A stretch of 64,000 bases of DNA from Clostridiales bacterium (GCA_004556165.1 SFIR01000001.1:1-64000), one strand, 5' to 3'. Positions 53,542 to 62,582 are shown, counted from the stretch's first letter. Program-made: numbers and translations. Notes: a model not told the origin generated them from the sequence alone.

Positions 53542-53817
53542 ATGCATAATGCTTCAATGAGCGAACAGGAACTTTTAACGGATCTTCTCAACTCGGAAAA
53601 ATCCCTCGTCAAGGATTACATCGGCAACTACACCGAAACGGCATGCCCGAAGCTCAGGACTCTTCTTCTTAACTGCATGACAGAATGCTCCGAAGATCAG
53701 TTCTCAGTCTTTGAACAGATGCAGCAGCGCAATATGTATAAGACGAAGAAGGCGCAGCCGCAGGATGTCGAGACAGCTAAGCAGGATATGTCTAAGCTCG
53801 AACAGCAGACCTGGTAA
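53542..53817 (+). CDS. CotF-domain spore coat protein
   Basis: The protein has 91 residues with GGAGGG before the ATG. The coat F pattern (MSEQELLTDLLNSEKSLVKD, then TACPKLRTLLLNCMTE and QFSVFEQMQQRNMY) is clear. CotF-type proteins are small helical components of the spore coat. It forms a two-gene unit closed by a strong terminator. Confidence 0.88.
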   Translation: MHNASMSEQELLTDLLNSEKSLVKDYIGNYTETACPKLRTLLLNCMTECSEDQFSVFEQMQQRNMYKTKKAQPQDVETAKQDMSKLEQQTW

Positions 53818-53844
53818 AGAACGAAAACTCAGCTTAAACCAAAA

Positions 53845-53880
53845 AACAATGCTTCGCATGGTTCTGCGGAGCATTGTTTT
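53845..53880 (+). terminator. Terminator after the coat-protein pair
   Basis: A 14-bp stem with one mismatch (53845-53858 with 53865-53878; arms start AACAATGCT and end AGCATTGTT) around a 6-nt loop is followed by TTTT. It is also positioned for the convergent membrane-protein gene. Confidence 0.85.
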
Positions 53881-53899
53881 GATATTGCAGGCTCTGTCA

Positions 53900-54595
53900 T
53901 CAGAAAAACAGTTTCTTCTTCAGTGCTTCCTTGATGGGCTTGCATATTGATATAATGATAAATCCCATGCCGATGATGAAGCAGCCGATGAGTGGGAACA
54001 GTGACCAATGAAAGCTCGAACGGACATCGAAGGCCGATGAAATAAGGTATTCGAGCAGTACGGTATAAAAGCCGTTTGCTATCAATACGCCTCCGCAGAC
54101 ATACAGATAGCCGTGGTGGAGGTATTTGAATAATGTCACTGCGGCACTTGCTATCAAAGCAAGCACGCCGACCGCCGGCAGAGCAAAGCTCAGGAACCAG
54201 CCGCCCTTCGTCACATAGTTGATGTAGCAAAGATATGCAAGTATCGCCGCAAAATCGCAGGGAACGAATATTACGGGATTGGGCTTGCGGAACCACATGG
54301 GAAGAGCAACGAGCACATAAAAGAGTGCAACCCCGTAGACGGCATACCCTGCCCAGCCCTTTGTCCACGGGATGCTCAGCTCGCATATGAGAAGCTGAGT
54401 TATCAGCGCGCAGAAAAGTATCGTAACGATGAGCATGATGCCTCGCTTGCTCATTCTGCTGTCCTTCGCTGTGAATTCGGGATAGGGCGCGCTTGTTACG
54501 ACCCTTTCAATTTCGGGGTTATAGACCTTTGTTCCGCAGAGCGGACAGCGTTCCTCGCTGTCTGCAAGCTCCACGCCGCATTTGACACAGAACAT
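53900..54595 (-). CDS. Zinc-ribbon membrane protein (DUF6320 type)
   Basis: The protein has 231 residues. An N-terminal zinc ribbon (FCVKCGVELADSEERCPLCG) is followed by about six transmembrane helices (from residue 50). It lies 3 nt after the hydrolase/acyltransferase fusion gene, a recurrent pairing in Firmicutes, and is probably its membrane partner. The role is unknown. Confidence 0.82.
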   Translation of the reverse strand: MFCVKCGVELADSEERCPLCGTKVYNPEIERVVTSAPYPEFTAKDSRMSKRGIMLIVTILFCALITQLLICELSIPWTKGWAGYAVYGVALFYVLVALPMWFRKPNPVIFVPCDFAAILAYLCYINYVTKGGWFLSFALPAVGVLALIASAAVTLFKYLHHGYLYVCGGVLIANGFYTVLLEYLISSAFDVRSSFHWSLFPLIGCFIIGMGFIIISICKPIKEALKKKLFF

Positions 54596-54598
54596 TTT

Positions 54599-56791
54599 TT
54601 AGCTCCTTTCTTCGCCCGAATCCCTGCGCTGATTGCTTTCGACCAGCACTTTGAGCCCGAGCTCATGCAGTACACGATAGAAGTTTAATTCCAAACAGGA
54701 TTCCTTGGTATTTCTGATAAAATTCATATAAAGAGTGCCGTTATATGAAAGTATGCCGCAGTTATGGGGCTTCGAGGCCTGAGGCCCGAGTACGAAATCG
54801 AATCTTGCCACATAGGGCTTCATGACATCCGGCAGGTCGATATTGCCGAGGTTCGATACATTCAGGCATCCGGTTCGCTCGCCGACGCTGTCATAAACGG
54901 TTTTCATGACAAGATTCTTGAGGAACAGGGGAGTGAGCCGCAGGAACGGGGATTTTTCGGCATTGACATTGGGCGTGAATTTAGCACGCATATTCTTTGC
55001 GGTTGCCTGAAGTCCCAGCTCATGCTTGACTATCGAACAGATTTCATCGAATTCGTAATCGCCCATTCTGGGGTTGATCTCGGGCATGACGACATGCACG
55101 AAATTTCTAAGGGTCTTGCTCGGGAACAGCGTTCGCAGATTGACGGGAATGACAACGCGGATGGGTTTCTGCTTGCGCTTGTCGGGTATCTGTTCGTTCT
55201 GGAGCTTCTGAAGAGCAAGAAGCATGGCGGAAGCAAGGAACACCGTCACGGTGGCATTATGCTCTTTAGCGCATATACGCACGGAAGAAGTGTCGATCAT
55301 CATAGTAGTCAGATGCCTGAAATCGTCCTCTTCGCGTGTGGAACGGATATTGTAGACCGTACCGTGGTCGCGCGGACCGCTGACCGTTCCGCTGTATTTA
55401 CAGAAGCTATCCTCCAGCTCTTCTTCATGAGGTTCTTCAAGCCTGTCAAGAATACCGCATTCATTCGGGACTGAGATACCGTATGCTTGCTCGATGTATT
55501 CGGCGAGCAGAGTTTTAAGAAAGACCATACCGCCGTTGCCGTCCGTGAGAGCATGATAGAATTCAACGGCAATACGGTTTTTGTAAACTATCACCCGCAG
55601 TGCGGATTCATTTATCGCTTCAAACGGCGCATGTGCAAGCGGCCAAGGTTCCTCTTCGGTGATTTCGGGCGCCGAGCGCAGCTCTTCAAGATAGTACCAG
55701 AACAGCCCCTTGCACAGCCTTACGGCTATCGAAGGGAAGCGCCTTGCCGTGACGTCGAGTGCGCTTCGCAGCACTGCCGTATCAACGGGTTCGCTGAGCG
55801 TTGCCGAAAGCCTGAAAAAGTTATTCCATCTGCGCCGCCTTGCCGCAGGGTATATCTTTGCGGCGTTATCAAGCCTCATCCAGCGCAGCTTGCGCTCGTG
55901 GCTGAGGTAACGGTTCAGAAAGTTATCTATTCGGTCAAAATCGCCGGCACGCTCCTTGATGCAGAATAGGATATAGGCATGCCACATGCGCTCGGCAACT
56001 ATGAGCTCACTTATGCACCCGGAAGTCAGAAGCTTTTTGTGCAGATTTCTCGCATCGTCAAGCAGTATCTCGTCGCTTCCTGCAAATATCAGCGAGGGAG
56101 GAAATCCGTAAAAATCTCCGAAGATGGGGGAGATAAGGGGGTCATCGAGAGAATAATTCTTGCCGGTATAGCATTCCGCGTAGAAATCGAGTGCGGTTTT
56201 GGTGAGCGAAGGATCAATATCCTTATTTGAAATATAGGTCTTGCTTTCGTTGTGAAGATCCATCCATGGTGAACATGCAACGATGCAGGCAGGGAGGGGT
56301 ATACGCAGCTGTCTCAGCTTCAGGCAAAGGGCATAGCAAAGCCCACCGCCGGCACTTTCTCCGGCAAGCACAATCTGTCCGGGGAGATACCCGGAGGTGA
56401 GCAAAAGCCTGTATGCTTCGAGTGCGTCGTCGAGCGCGGCAGGGAAGGGATGCTCGGGCGCGAGCCTGTACGCAACGCATAGCACCTTTATGCCGCATTC
56501 TACCGACAGTACTGAACCGAAGCCCTTGGCATACTCAAGATCGCCGCAGGTATAGCCTCCGCCGTGCAGATATAGAATGACTCCTTTTTTCAGTTCGTCG
56601 TGAGGATGTATCCATGCCGCATCCGAATGGGAAAGCTTGATGTCGTGAATATCACCGCATTTGCGCATGGTCTTAGCGAGCACCATGCCCCAGATATCCT
56701 GCCCCTTACGGCATGCTTCAAGCGAAGCGTTCTCTGTAAGCGGCTTAAGCCTTTCCATATGTTTGCGCACAAATTTTTCGGATAATTCCAT
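54599..56791 (-). CDS. Fusion of an alpha/beta hydrolase (fold 3) and an alcohol acetyltransferase-like domain
   Basis: The preferred start is ATG at 56791 (MELSEKFV); a GTG at 56833 is possible but lacks a site. The product is 730 residues. Residues 1-300 are a hormone-sensitive-lipase-type hydrolase with HGGGY (oxyanion, 76-80), GESAGGG (nucleophile Ser146), Asp240 (GSDEILLDD) and His271. Residues 310-730 have the condensation/AATase fold with the HxxxDG site (His413-Asp417, YHALTDGNGG) and the late NVSNLGNIDLP. The two halves together suggest acyl transfer to a lipid or alcohol coupled to ester cleavage. It is separated by 3 nt from the downstream zinc-ribbon membrane protein. Substrate unknown. 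Confidence 0.85.
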   Translation of the reverse strand: MELSEKFVRKHMERLKPLTENASLEACRKGQDIWGMVLAKTMRKCGDIHDIKLSHSDAAWIHPHDELKKGVILYLHGGGYTCGDLEYAKGFGSVLSVECGIKVLCVAYRLAPEHPFPAALDDALEAYRLLLTSGYLPGQIVLAGESAGGGLCYALCLKLRQLRIPLPACIVACSPWMDLHNESKTYISNKDIDPSLTKTALDFYAECYTGKNYSLDDPLISPIFGDFYGFPPSLIFAGSDEILLDDARNLHKKLLTSGCISELIVAERMWHAYILFCIKERAGDFDRIDNFLNRYLSHERKLRWMRLDNAAKIYPAARRRRWNNFFRLSATLSEPVDTAVLRSALDVTARRFPSIAVRLCKGLFWYYLEELRSAPEITEEEPWPLAHAPFEAINESALRVIVYKNRIAVEFYHALTDGNGGMVFLKTLLAEYIEQAYGISVPNECGILDRLEEPHEEELEDSFCKYSGTVSGPRDHGTVYNIRSTREEDDFRHLTTMMIDTSSVRICAKEHNATVTVFLASAMLLALQKLQNEQIPDKRKQKPIRVVIPVNLRTLFPSKTLRNFVHVVMPEINPRMGDYEFDEICSIVKHELGLQATAKNMRAKFTPNVNAEKSPFLRLTPLFLKNLVMKTVYDSVGERTGCLNVSNLGNIDLPDVMKPYVARFDFVLGPQASKPHNCGILSYNGTLYMNFIRNTKESCLELNFYRVLHELGLKVLVESNQRRDSGEERS

Positions 56792-56883
56792 ATTTCCCGT
56801 CCTGTGCCGAAAGTACTTATAATAGTCTAACACAATTCCGCCGTTTATTCAATCGGACAAAAACCAAGTTATTGGCAAAAACT

Positions 56884-56920
56884 GTTGAAGTGCAACCTTT
56901 GATTTGATTGACGCTTCAAC
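56884..56920. repeat. Hairpin-forming intergenic repeat, copy 2
   Basis: GTTGAAGTGCAACC and ATTGACGCTTCAAC flank a longer loop than copy 1 at 30797-30828. The two copies align over their whole length with a 5-nt insertion and share ACC after the last arm. Here the arms pair over 7 bp plus wobble. Confidence 0.75.
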
Positions 56921-56951
56921 ACCTTTTGACCGCAAAAAAACGGGTTACCTA

Positions 56952-56980
56952 TTGACTACCGAACGATAGGTAGTTATAAT
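56952..56980 (+). promoter_or_regulatory. Promoter with overlapping operator for the TetR gene
   Basis: TTGACT (56952-56957) and TATAAT (56975-56980) are separated by 17 bp. The spacer is nearly filled by the imperfect palindrome CTACCGAACGATAGGTAG, typical of TetR-family operators, so autorepression is likely. It would also be near the start of the divergent hydrolase fusion. Confidence 0.72.
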
Positions 56981-57027
56981 AGAGCCGTACGAGCGAGACG
57001 TTTCGGTTAGTGTAAAGGAGTATATTT

Positions 57028-57645
57028 ATGGAGCGAGGAAACACAAAGCAGGAAATCCTGGAGGCATCACTTGATTTGTTCTCCGTACAGGGATTCGAAG
57101 CCACCTCAATCTCCCAGATCGCGAACGCAGTGGGCATTCGGAAGGCATCTCTTTACAGTCATTTTGAGAACAAGCAGGCGATTCTGGATGCGCTTGTGAA
57201 GGATGTTCTGGATCAGTATGCGGAGCATTCCATCTTTGAAAAGACGGATTGGGATGAATACGATAATTCAGAGGATAAACCGGCATTAACTCCCGATGCT
57301 GCGGCCCAAATGATTCTGGGGCAGATTCGCTACATCCTCCATGACCCACATATCAGCAAGGCGCGAAAAATGCTGGCGATGGAGCAATTCCGGAACGCGG
57401 AGCTGGCGAAGCTGCAAACCAAGCAGAATTATGCCGATGTGATGCGGTACTTCACAGGGCTCGTGAAACACCTGATTCGGAACGGCATTTTGACGGATGA
57501 TGATCCCGAGATCATGGCGGCACAGCTATGTCTGCCCATTTCCACATGGATCAACCTTTGTGACAGAGAACCGGACCGGGAGCAGGAGGTCATGGAAGTG
57601 GTAAGCCGGCATATTCAGCAGTTTTTCAGGGTCTATCAGAAGTGA
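57028..57645 (+). CDS. TetR/AcrR-family transcriptional regulator
   Basis: The protein has 205 residues with AAGGAG before its ATG. The N-terminal HTH is clear: EILEASLDLFSVQGFEATSISQIANAVGIRKASLYSHFENKQ, split here only for description (helix-turn-helix at about 27-46). The C-terminal ligand domain is variable. It probably controls itself and a neighbour, such as the hydrolase fusion or the membrane protein at 59.1 kb. Ligand unknown. Confidence 0.92.
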   Translation: MERGNTKQEILEASLDLFSVQGFEATSISQIANAVGIRKASLYSHFENKQAILDALVKDVLDQYAEHSIFEKTDWDEYDNSEDKPALTPDAAAQMILGQIRYILHDPHISKARKMLAMEQFRNAELAKLQTKQNYADVMRYFTGLVKHLIRNGILTDDDPEIMAAQLCLPISTWINLCDREPDREQEVMEVVSRHIQQFFRVYQK

Positions 57646-57708
57646 GATCCTTTCCGTTACTTCGAGTTCTTCCTGACTGACATACAAAATTCTTTGACGG
57701 AGGCAGCT

Positions 57709-58040
57709 ATGGACAGCCTTGTAGATGAAAGAGACCTGAAAATATTGGAGAATGACAGATATACATTTTTGCGCTTCGCTATGTGATAGGCGGAAGGTGT
57801 AAACTGCTTCTGGCCGACCATGAAAGGCTGATTCTCTGCTTTACGGATCATCCCCATCCGGTATGGATCCGGACGCAGGACGATGCATCGTAAGCGGAAA
57901 TGGAGAAGGCATATCAGATCGCATCGGAACATTCCTTGTTGAACGGCGAACATCGCTTCATTCTCAAGTATGCGCCGGCGCAGTATTTCATGGAACGGGC
58001 GCGCCGGATGGGTAGACTTCCCGGGAAAATGAAGGGGAAT
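57709..58040 (+). pseudogene. Relic of a GNAT-type acetyltransferase N-terminal region (frameshift plus stop)
   Basis: An ATG with GGAGG upstream starts MDSLVDERDLKILENDRYTF, which ends at a TGA (57784). The next frame continues as YVIGGRCKLLLADHERLIL, then PHPVWIRTQDDAS, a TAA, and MEKAYQIASEHSLLNGEHRF and YAPAQYFMERARR. The order and wording match the N-terminal domain of a family of about 290-residue clostridial GNAT proteins. One frameshift and one stop break it, and the catalytic domain is missing. Confidence 0.6.
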
Positions 58041-58073
58041 ACAGATAAACAAATCGGAGGTTTAGAAAAGGAT

Positions 58074-58655
58074 ATGCGTACGATGAATACTAAGATTACA
58101 ATTCGTCCGGAAGAACACAAAGATTATAAGAGTATTGTTTCTCTGATTTTGCGTTCGTTTCAAGAAGGAACAGACTATTCTGATGGAACCGATATTATTG
58201 CCTTAGTGGAGGAAATCAGAGATTCAAAATATTATATTCCGAAATTGTCCTTTGTTGCGGAATTAAATAACAAGGTGGTAGGACACTTTTTGTTTTCAAA
58301 ATTTCCGCTATCTCCTACAAGGGAAGGAGGCCATAATAATGAAACAGATTCCGGAATTGTTATGTTAGCACCTGTGTCGGTTCATGCTGATTACTTTCGC
58401 CAAGGAATTGGAACCGCTATGTTGACGATGGGAATTGAGAAAGTGAGAGAATTGGGCTATAAAGGAATAACCGTTGAAGGAAATTATAACTTTTATAATC
58501 AAGTTGGATTTCGAACATCATCAGAATATAACATTTTTCCAACAAGTGGCTATCCAATGAAAGAACCCCGATGCATGATGTGTCAGGAGACATATGAAGG
58601 ATCATTGGACGGCATACACGGTTATATCATTTATGATATGTACTTCAATGCATAA
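58074..58655 (+). CDS. GNAT-family N-acetyltransferase (YhbS-like)
   Basis: The start is ATG at 58074 or 58083 (MRTMNTK / MNTKITIRPEE); the frame continues upstream only into the relic. The product is about 190 residues. The acetyl-CoA region is LAPVSVHADYFRQGIGTAML (motif A, Q/R-x-x-G-x-G/A) and GFRTSSEYNIFP is motif B. It is more AT-rich than its surroundings, with codons such as AAA, TTA and ATT, which suggests a different origin. Substrate unknown; drug or small-molecule acetylation is possible. Confidence 0.82.
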   Translation: MRTMNTKITIRPEEHKDYKSIVSLILRSFQEGTDYSDGTDIIALVEEIRDSKYYIPKLSFVAELNNKVVGHFLFSKFPLSPTREGGHNNETDSGIVMLAPVSVHADYFRQGIGTAMLTMGIEKVRELGYKGITVEGNYNFYNQVGFRTSSEYNIFPTSGYPMKEPRCMMCQETYEGSLDGIHGYIIYDMYFNA

Positions 58656-58736
58656 AATTGAAGTCATAGCTTCGCAAAGAAACCGACAACTTCCAATTTA
58701 TCGAGCTGAAAATCGAAATATTGTGGAGGCAAACAC

Positions 58737-59112
58737 ATGCAATACAGTCAACAGATCGTTTTGAAAAACGGAAGCATCGCCGTTCTGAGAAACGGCGTGG
58801 AAGCTCACGGAAGCGCGGTGCTTGAAAATTTCAACCGGACGCATGCAGAAACAGATTACCTGCTTTTATATTCGGATGAAAACAGCTTTGATGCGGAACA
58901 GGAAGGCCGGTTATGCTCAGTTGGAATTAACCGTGGCGGCTGAGAACACAAGAGCCATCGCTTTATATGAAAAGGAAGGTTTTGTGGAATATGGGAGAAA
59001 TCCAAGGGGATTCCTTTCTCGGACAAGCGGATTCAAGGAGGTAGTTTATATGCTGCCGGAGCTGTATAAGGCCATATTGCAGTTTTTTCACTTGCAAATC
59101 GGAATTCAGTAA
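58737..59112 (+). pseudogene. GNAT acetyltransferase with an internal deletion
   Basis: The 5' part (MQYSQQIVLKNGSIAVLRNG and NFNRTHAETDYLLLYSDENS) is the N terminus of a GNAT enzyme of about 175-180 residues. After SFDAEQEGR the frame shifts and resumes as AGYAQLELTVAAENTRAIAL and FVEYGRNPRGFLSRTSGF, its C-terminal strand and motif B. The central 80-90 residues with the acetyl-CoA loop are gone, and the junction near 58903-58910 is out of frame. The gene is therefore non-functional. Confidence 0.8.
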
Positions 59113-59122
59113 GGAGGAACAG

Positions 59123-59743
59123 ATGAATAAGTTAATACCCAAAATAGGTGCGCTGATTGTTGCGGTAACCGTCTTTCTATTTGCGGTATGCTTGATATTC
59201 GGTTTTAATTTCGGGTCATACCTTGTATGTATGCTTTTGCCGATAGGCTATATTATGATGGCTGCGGGATTCCACCATGAATGCCGTGAAGAGCAAAGTG
59301 TATCCGCAATTATCGGATTGGTATTTTCAGCAATATATGCGGTACTGATTTTTCTGGTATATTTTGCACAGACAACAAGTGTCCGACTGGAAGACCTGAA
59401 TGAACAAGCGATTCTGATATTGGATTATCAACGAGGCGGTCTGCTTTTCAACTATGACTTGCTTGGATATGGAATGATGGCGCTTTCGACATTTTTCATT
59501 GGCCTTTCCATCAAGGCGGACAGTAAGTCGGATAGATGGCTGAAATATTTAATGATGATACATGGAATCTTTTTCGTCGGCTGCTTTATTATGCCGATGA
59601 CGGGTGTGTTCATCGGCATGGCAGATGGAAAAACAAATATAGTAGGAGTCGCCGCACTTATCGCATGGTGCGCATACTTTCTTCCCATCGGGATACTGGC
59701 ATACAGGCACTTCGGCAAGAAAGACCGACAACTTCAGATTTAG
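59123..59743 (+). CDS. Multi-pass membrane protein of unknown function
   Basis: The protein has 206 residues with AAGGAGG before its ATG. About six transmembrane helices (residues 8-26, 32-50, 60-82, 107-126, 142-160, 172-192) carry no transporter motif I recognise. A pair CREEQS and the Asp-Arg-Trp loop KSDRWLKYL are the only charged spots. It resembles the small uncharacterised membrane proteins of accessory regions. It may be the TetR target, but this is conjecture. Confidence 0.75.
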   Translation: MNKLIPKIGALIVAVTVFLFAVCLIFGFNFGSYLVCMLLPIGYIMMAAGFHHECREEQSVSAIIGLVFSAIYAVLIFLVYFAQTTSVRLEDLNEQAILILDYQRGGLLFNYDLLGYGMMALSTFFIGLSIKADSKSDRWLKYLMMIHGIFFVGCFIMPMTGVFIGMADGKTNIVGVAALIAWCAYFLPIGILAYRHFGKKDRQLQI

Positions 59744-60078
59744 CGGTTAGTCTATCGGAGCGAAAAATCGGGATTTGCGAGGATATAAGCTTTCGCACAC
59801 CTGTAAAACGGACACATATGCATACAAAAAATGCCTATATGCAGCGGGGTTCCCTTTGTAGAATATGGGTGTAAGCTGCTGCATGCAGGGATGCTGATTT
59901 GTCCGCAAATAGGAACCGGTATTAAGAAAGAAGAACACGATGAGAACGACGGTGAAAAGCAAAAGGGCCATTTTCTCCCGTCGGAAAGGAAAGCGATGCT
60001 GTCTCGGGCAGTGATAATCGGCATCGCAGGATTCACGGTTTGTACAGCAGATTAAGGATATGAAAACGGAGGCATAAG
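59744..60078. other. Gap without a convincing gene
   Basis: Short frames exist (for example 59831-60055) but lack a ribosome site, and no known family is visible. It may be a decayed gene between two intact ones. Confidence 0.4.
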
Positions 60079-61068
60079 ATGAAAATAGAAATCAGTAACG
60101 CAACGGTAGCACCTATGACCGCATGGCTGAAAGAAGCAGAAAAAACGGGTGTTCGAGATGAAGAAAAGCTGCGGCAGATTCTGTCCATGCCCGATTATGA
60201 AATTGAGTTCCGCCGATACGGAGATCCCGATTTGCCGGTATGCGGCATCAGCTTTGAGGAAGCGGTAGACTTTTTCCTGCACTTTGATGAGAAGGATTTT
60301 GAGAATCCAAGACTTTCCGGCAAGAAGGAAACCTTTTTGGCGTTTTACAACGATTTGGATGCCCGTTTGCAGAGAATTGAGCTGATTAACAGCATTACAC
60401 CCAATGATTTGAACTTGGTGGAAAAGCTTCAGGAAAACGGTCTGCCTGAGCACCTGCTGCAGGAACTGGATCATTTTACGGTTCTCCTGACAATCTCCAT
60501 CGGAAACTCCATGGGGTGGCCATATGGGAATTATATCCATTTTGATGTAGCAAATCTGGATACTATTGCAGATAAGGAGACCTTTCTTCATGTGCTCGCC
60601 CATGAGATTCATCACATAATGTTCTCCCGGCTTCTCCCGGAGGATATGACGCCTCAGCAGTATTTCTTTGTGAATTTCGCTTTTGAGGGACTTGCGGTGC
60701 ATTTCTGCAACAATGCTTCTACGCTCGGAAAACCTTCAAAGTATGCCGGAAAAATGTTCGCCATTGAGGAAAACGATTGGAAGTTCTATGAGGAGCAGCA
60801 TCGAGAGCTCATTCAAAAGGTGCTTGCAGATGGAGAACGGGCGAAAAAAATGACGGTTGAACAGGTCGATGCATTGGTCAGGCAGTATGAGCAATTCACA
60901 TTTACCTCTCTGAAAACCGGAGAAACTCGAAAGGTATTTCAATATCCTACCTATTATGCAGGCTGCTGTCTTTGGGGAATGCTTGATTTGGAGCTTGGTA
61001 AAGAGCGGCTGTTTGAGGTACTGAAAAGCCGCGACGGCTTTCTGCGCGCATGGGAGCAGTGCCGTTGA
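60079..61068 (+). CDS. Putative DUF2268-type zinc metalloprotease
   Basis: The protein has 329 residues with GGAGG before the ATG. The HExxH motif is HEIHH (LAHEIHHIMFSR) near residue 177, followed by a second acidic segment FAFEGLAVHFCN that can give the third zinc ligand. The layout (N-terminal helical region, HExxH in the middle, EGLA downstream) fits the DUF2268-like predicted protease families. No signal peptide is present, so it acts in the cytoplasm. Substrate unknown. Confidence 0.78.
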   Translation: MKIEISNATVAPMTAWLKEAEKTGVRDEEKLRQILSMPDYEIEFRRYGDPDLPVCGISFEEAVDFFLHFDEKDFENPRLSGKKETFLAFYNDLDARLQRIELINSITPNDLNLVEKLQENGLPEHLLQELDHFTVLLTISIGNSMGWPYGNYIHFDVANLDTIADKETFLHVLAHEIHHIMFSRLLPEDMTPQQYFFVNFAFEGLAVHFCNNASTLGKPSKYAGKMFAIEENDWKFYEEQHRELIQKVLADGERAKKMTVEQVDALVRQYEQFTFTSLKTGETRKVFQYPTYYAGCCLWGMLDLELGKERLFEVLKSRDGFLRAWEQCR

Positions 61069-61278
61069 GGGGAATGGGAAATACAATCGAAAGCAGAAAT
61101 AAGGATAAGCTGTGAAAAGGACAGAAAAACAACATGAAATATCGTTTTGAAGTGATTTATAAAGAGGCTCATTCCGCCGGTTTGAGCCCGTTATTTACCA
61201 TTTTGATGATTGCATAGTTGGTGCCGGCATTGATAAACTGCATCCAACCGAAAACACAAAAGAATCGGGGGGTATCTT
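61069..61278. other. Gap with a 27-codon frame
   Basis: A small frame from an ATG near 61134 (MKYRFEVIYKEAHSAGLSP) stops after 27 codons. It may be the start of a broken gene. I see no RNA gene. Confidence 0.35.
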
Positions 61279-61836
61279 ATGAATATATATGAAAACTGTC
61301 CTGTATTGGAAAATGAAAAGTTTATAATCAGATTATTTAAGAATGAAGATTGCGATGATTTATTAGAAGTGTATAGCGATAAGAACGCATTACCGTTCTT
61401 TAACAGTGATAATTGTGACGGAGATAATTTCTATTATGCTACAAAGGAAAGAATGACAGAGGCTATTGACTTCTGGAATATGTCATATAGAAATGGTTGG
61501 TTTGTTAGGCTTTCTGTTGTTGACAAGACAGCATCAACTGTAATCGGGACGGTAGAATTATGCTTGAGAGTATCCGGGGATGAATTTAATAACATGGGCA
61601 TTTTGCGAGTCGATGTGAGAAGTGATTATGAGCAAGAAAATGAATTGTACGGTATTTTTTCACTCATCACACCGGAGATTGAGAAGATGTTAGGATGTAA
61701 AGGTGTACTTACTAAGGCTCCGATATATGCAGTCGAAAGAATTAAAGCAATTCAGAAAGTAGGTTTTACTAAATCGGAACATCTGCTGATTGGAAAAACC
61801 GGATATGCCTATGATGGGTATTGGACGATTAAGTAA
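61279..61836 (+). CDS. GNAT-family N-acetyltransferase (RimJ/RimL-like)
   Basis: The protein has 185 residues after GGGGGG. The start (ENCPVLENEKFIIRLFKNEDCDDLLEVYSD) is typical of the RimL-like branch. The acetyl-CoA motif is weak (RVDVRSDYEQENELYG instead of the usual R-x-x-G-x-G), so activity is not certain. AT-rich codons set it apart from the chaperone and coat genes. Substrate unknown. Confidence 0.72.
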   Translation: MNIYENCPVLENEKFIIRLFKNEDCDDLLEVYSDKNALPFFNSDNCDGDNFYYATKERMTEAIDFWNMSYRNGWFVRLSVVDKTASTVIGTVELCLRVSGDEFNNMGILRVDVRSDYEQENELYGIFSLITPEIEKMLGCKGVLTKAPIYAVERIKAIQKVGFTKSEHLLIGKTGYAYDGYWTIK

Positions 61837-61903
61837 CACCTGAAAACCCCGATTTGCCGGTATGCGGCAATACGTTTACAATATTAAATAAGGAGATACA
61901 CAA

Positions 61904-62470
61904 ATGAAAGCAACATATGAACACAAGCCGGCGATGACCTTCATCGGGTTTTCAACATCCATCCGCCCGGAGGAGGGCTATAAGAAGTGCCCCGAGTTCT
62001 GGGATAGGGAGTATGCACAGAAGTACGCGCGGCTCTGGCAGACGATGAAGCCGGAAACTGCGGTGGAAGCAGCAATCTTGAAAAACGGCATCGGCCTGTT
62101 CGCAATCTGCGATGATAAGGAGGGTTACTTTGAATACTGGATTGCAGGACTGTACAAGGGCGGAGAAGTTCCGGAAGGCCTGAAGCACTATTCCTTCCCG
62201 GAGAGCGACTGGGCGATGTTCTCCGCCAAGGGTCCTCTGCCCGGCTCCCTGCAAAATCTGAACGACCAAATCTGGCAGGAGTGGTACCCGAATGAGGGGC
62301 AGAAATACTGCGGCAACGGCAATGCCATGCTGGAGGTTTACTCACCGGGCGATATGCAAAGCCCCGACTACGAATGCGGCATCTGGGTGCCGATTTGTAA
62401 TAAAAAAGAAGAAAACGAGATGGAAGCGGCTGAAACCGTTTCGACCATGATGATCACGGGCATTCTGTGA
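61904..62470 (+). CDS. GyrI-like small-molecule-binding protein
   Basis: The protein has 188 residues with AAGGAGA before the ATG. The SHS2-type effector-binding fold is suggested by YEHKPAMTFIGFSTSI, NGIGLFAICDDKEGYFEYWIAG, WAMFSAKGPLPGSLQN and the C-terminal EVYSPGDMQSPDYECGIWVPI. Such domains usually follow an AraC HTH and bind drugs; here it stands alone with an acidic C-terminal tail. It is closed by a terminator. Confidence 0.8.
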   Translation: MKATYEHKPAMTFIGFSTSIRPEEGYKKCPEFWDREYAQKYARLWQTMKPETAVEAAILKNGIGLFAICDDKEGYFEYWIAGLYKGGEVPEGLKHYSFPESDWAMFSAKGPLPGSLQNLNDQIWQEWYPNEGQKYCGNGNAMLEVYSPGDMQSPDYECGIWVPICNKKEENEMEAAETVSTMMITGIL

Positions 62471-62480
62471 GAGAAAAAGG

Positions 62481-62529
62481 GCCTTGAGGATCAAGGCAGC
62501 ACCGCGGAACGGCTTTTCGGATTTTTTTT
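62481..62529 (+). terminator. Terminator after the GyrI-like gene
   Basis: GCCTTG (62481-62486) pairs with CAAGGC (62492-62497), and a second, weak CCG/CGG stem precedes TTTTTTTT (62522-62529). The stretch GGCAGCACCGCGGA recalls a T-box antiterminator core, but the TGG of the consensus is missing. Confidence 0.7.
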
Positions 62530-62582
62530 GTAACGAAACTTCTCAATCGCCGTCTAACCGATGAAATTCAGGAAGGGAGGCG

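Noticed and set aside
57657..58052. A 131-codon minus-strand frame
   Set aside because: It is antisense to the GNAT relic and has no ribosome site or recognisable fold.
62490..62529. T-box riboswitch remnant
   Set aside because: GCACCGCGGA resembles the antiterminator core but the TGG is missing, no specifier stem is visible, and no aminoacyl-tRNA synthetase gene follows.
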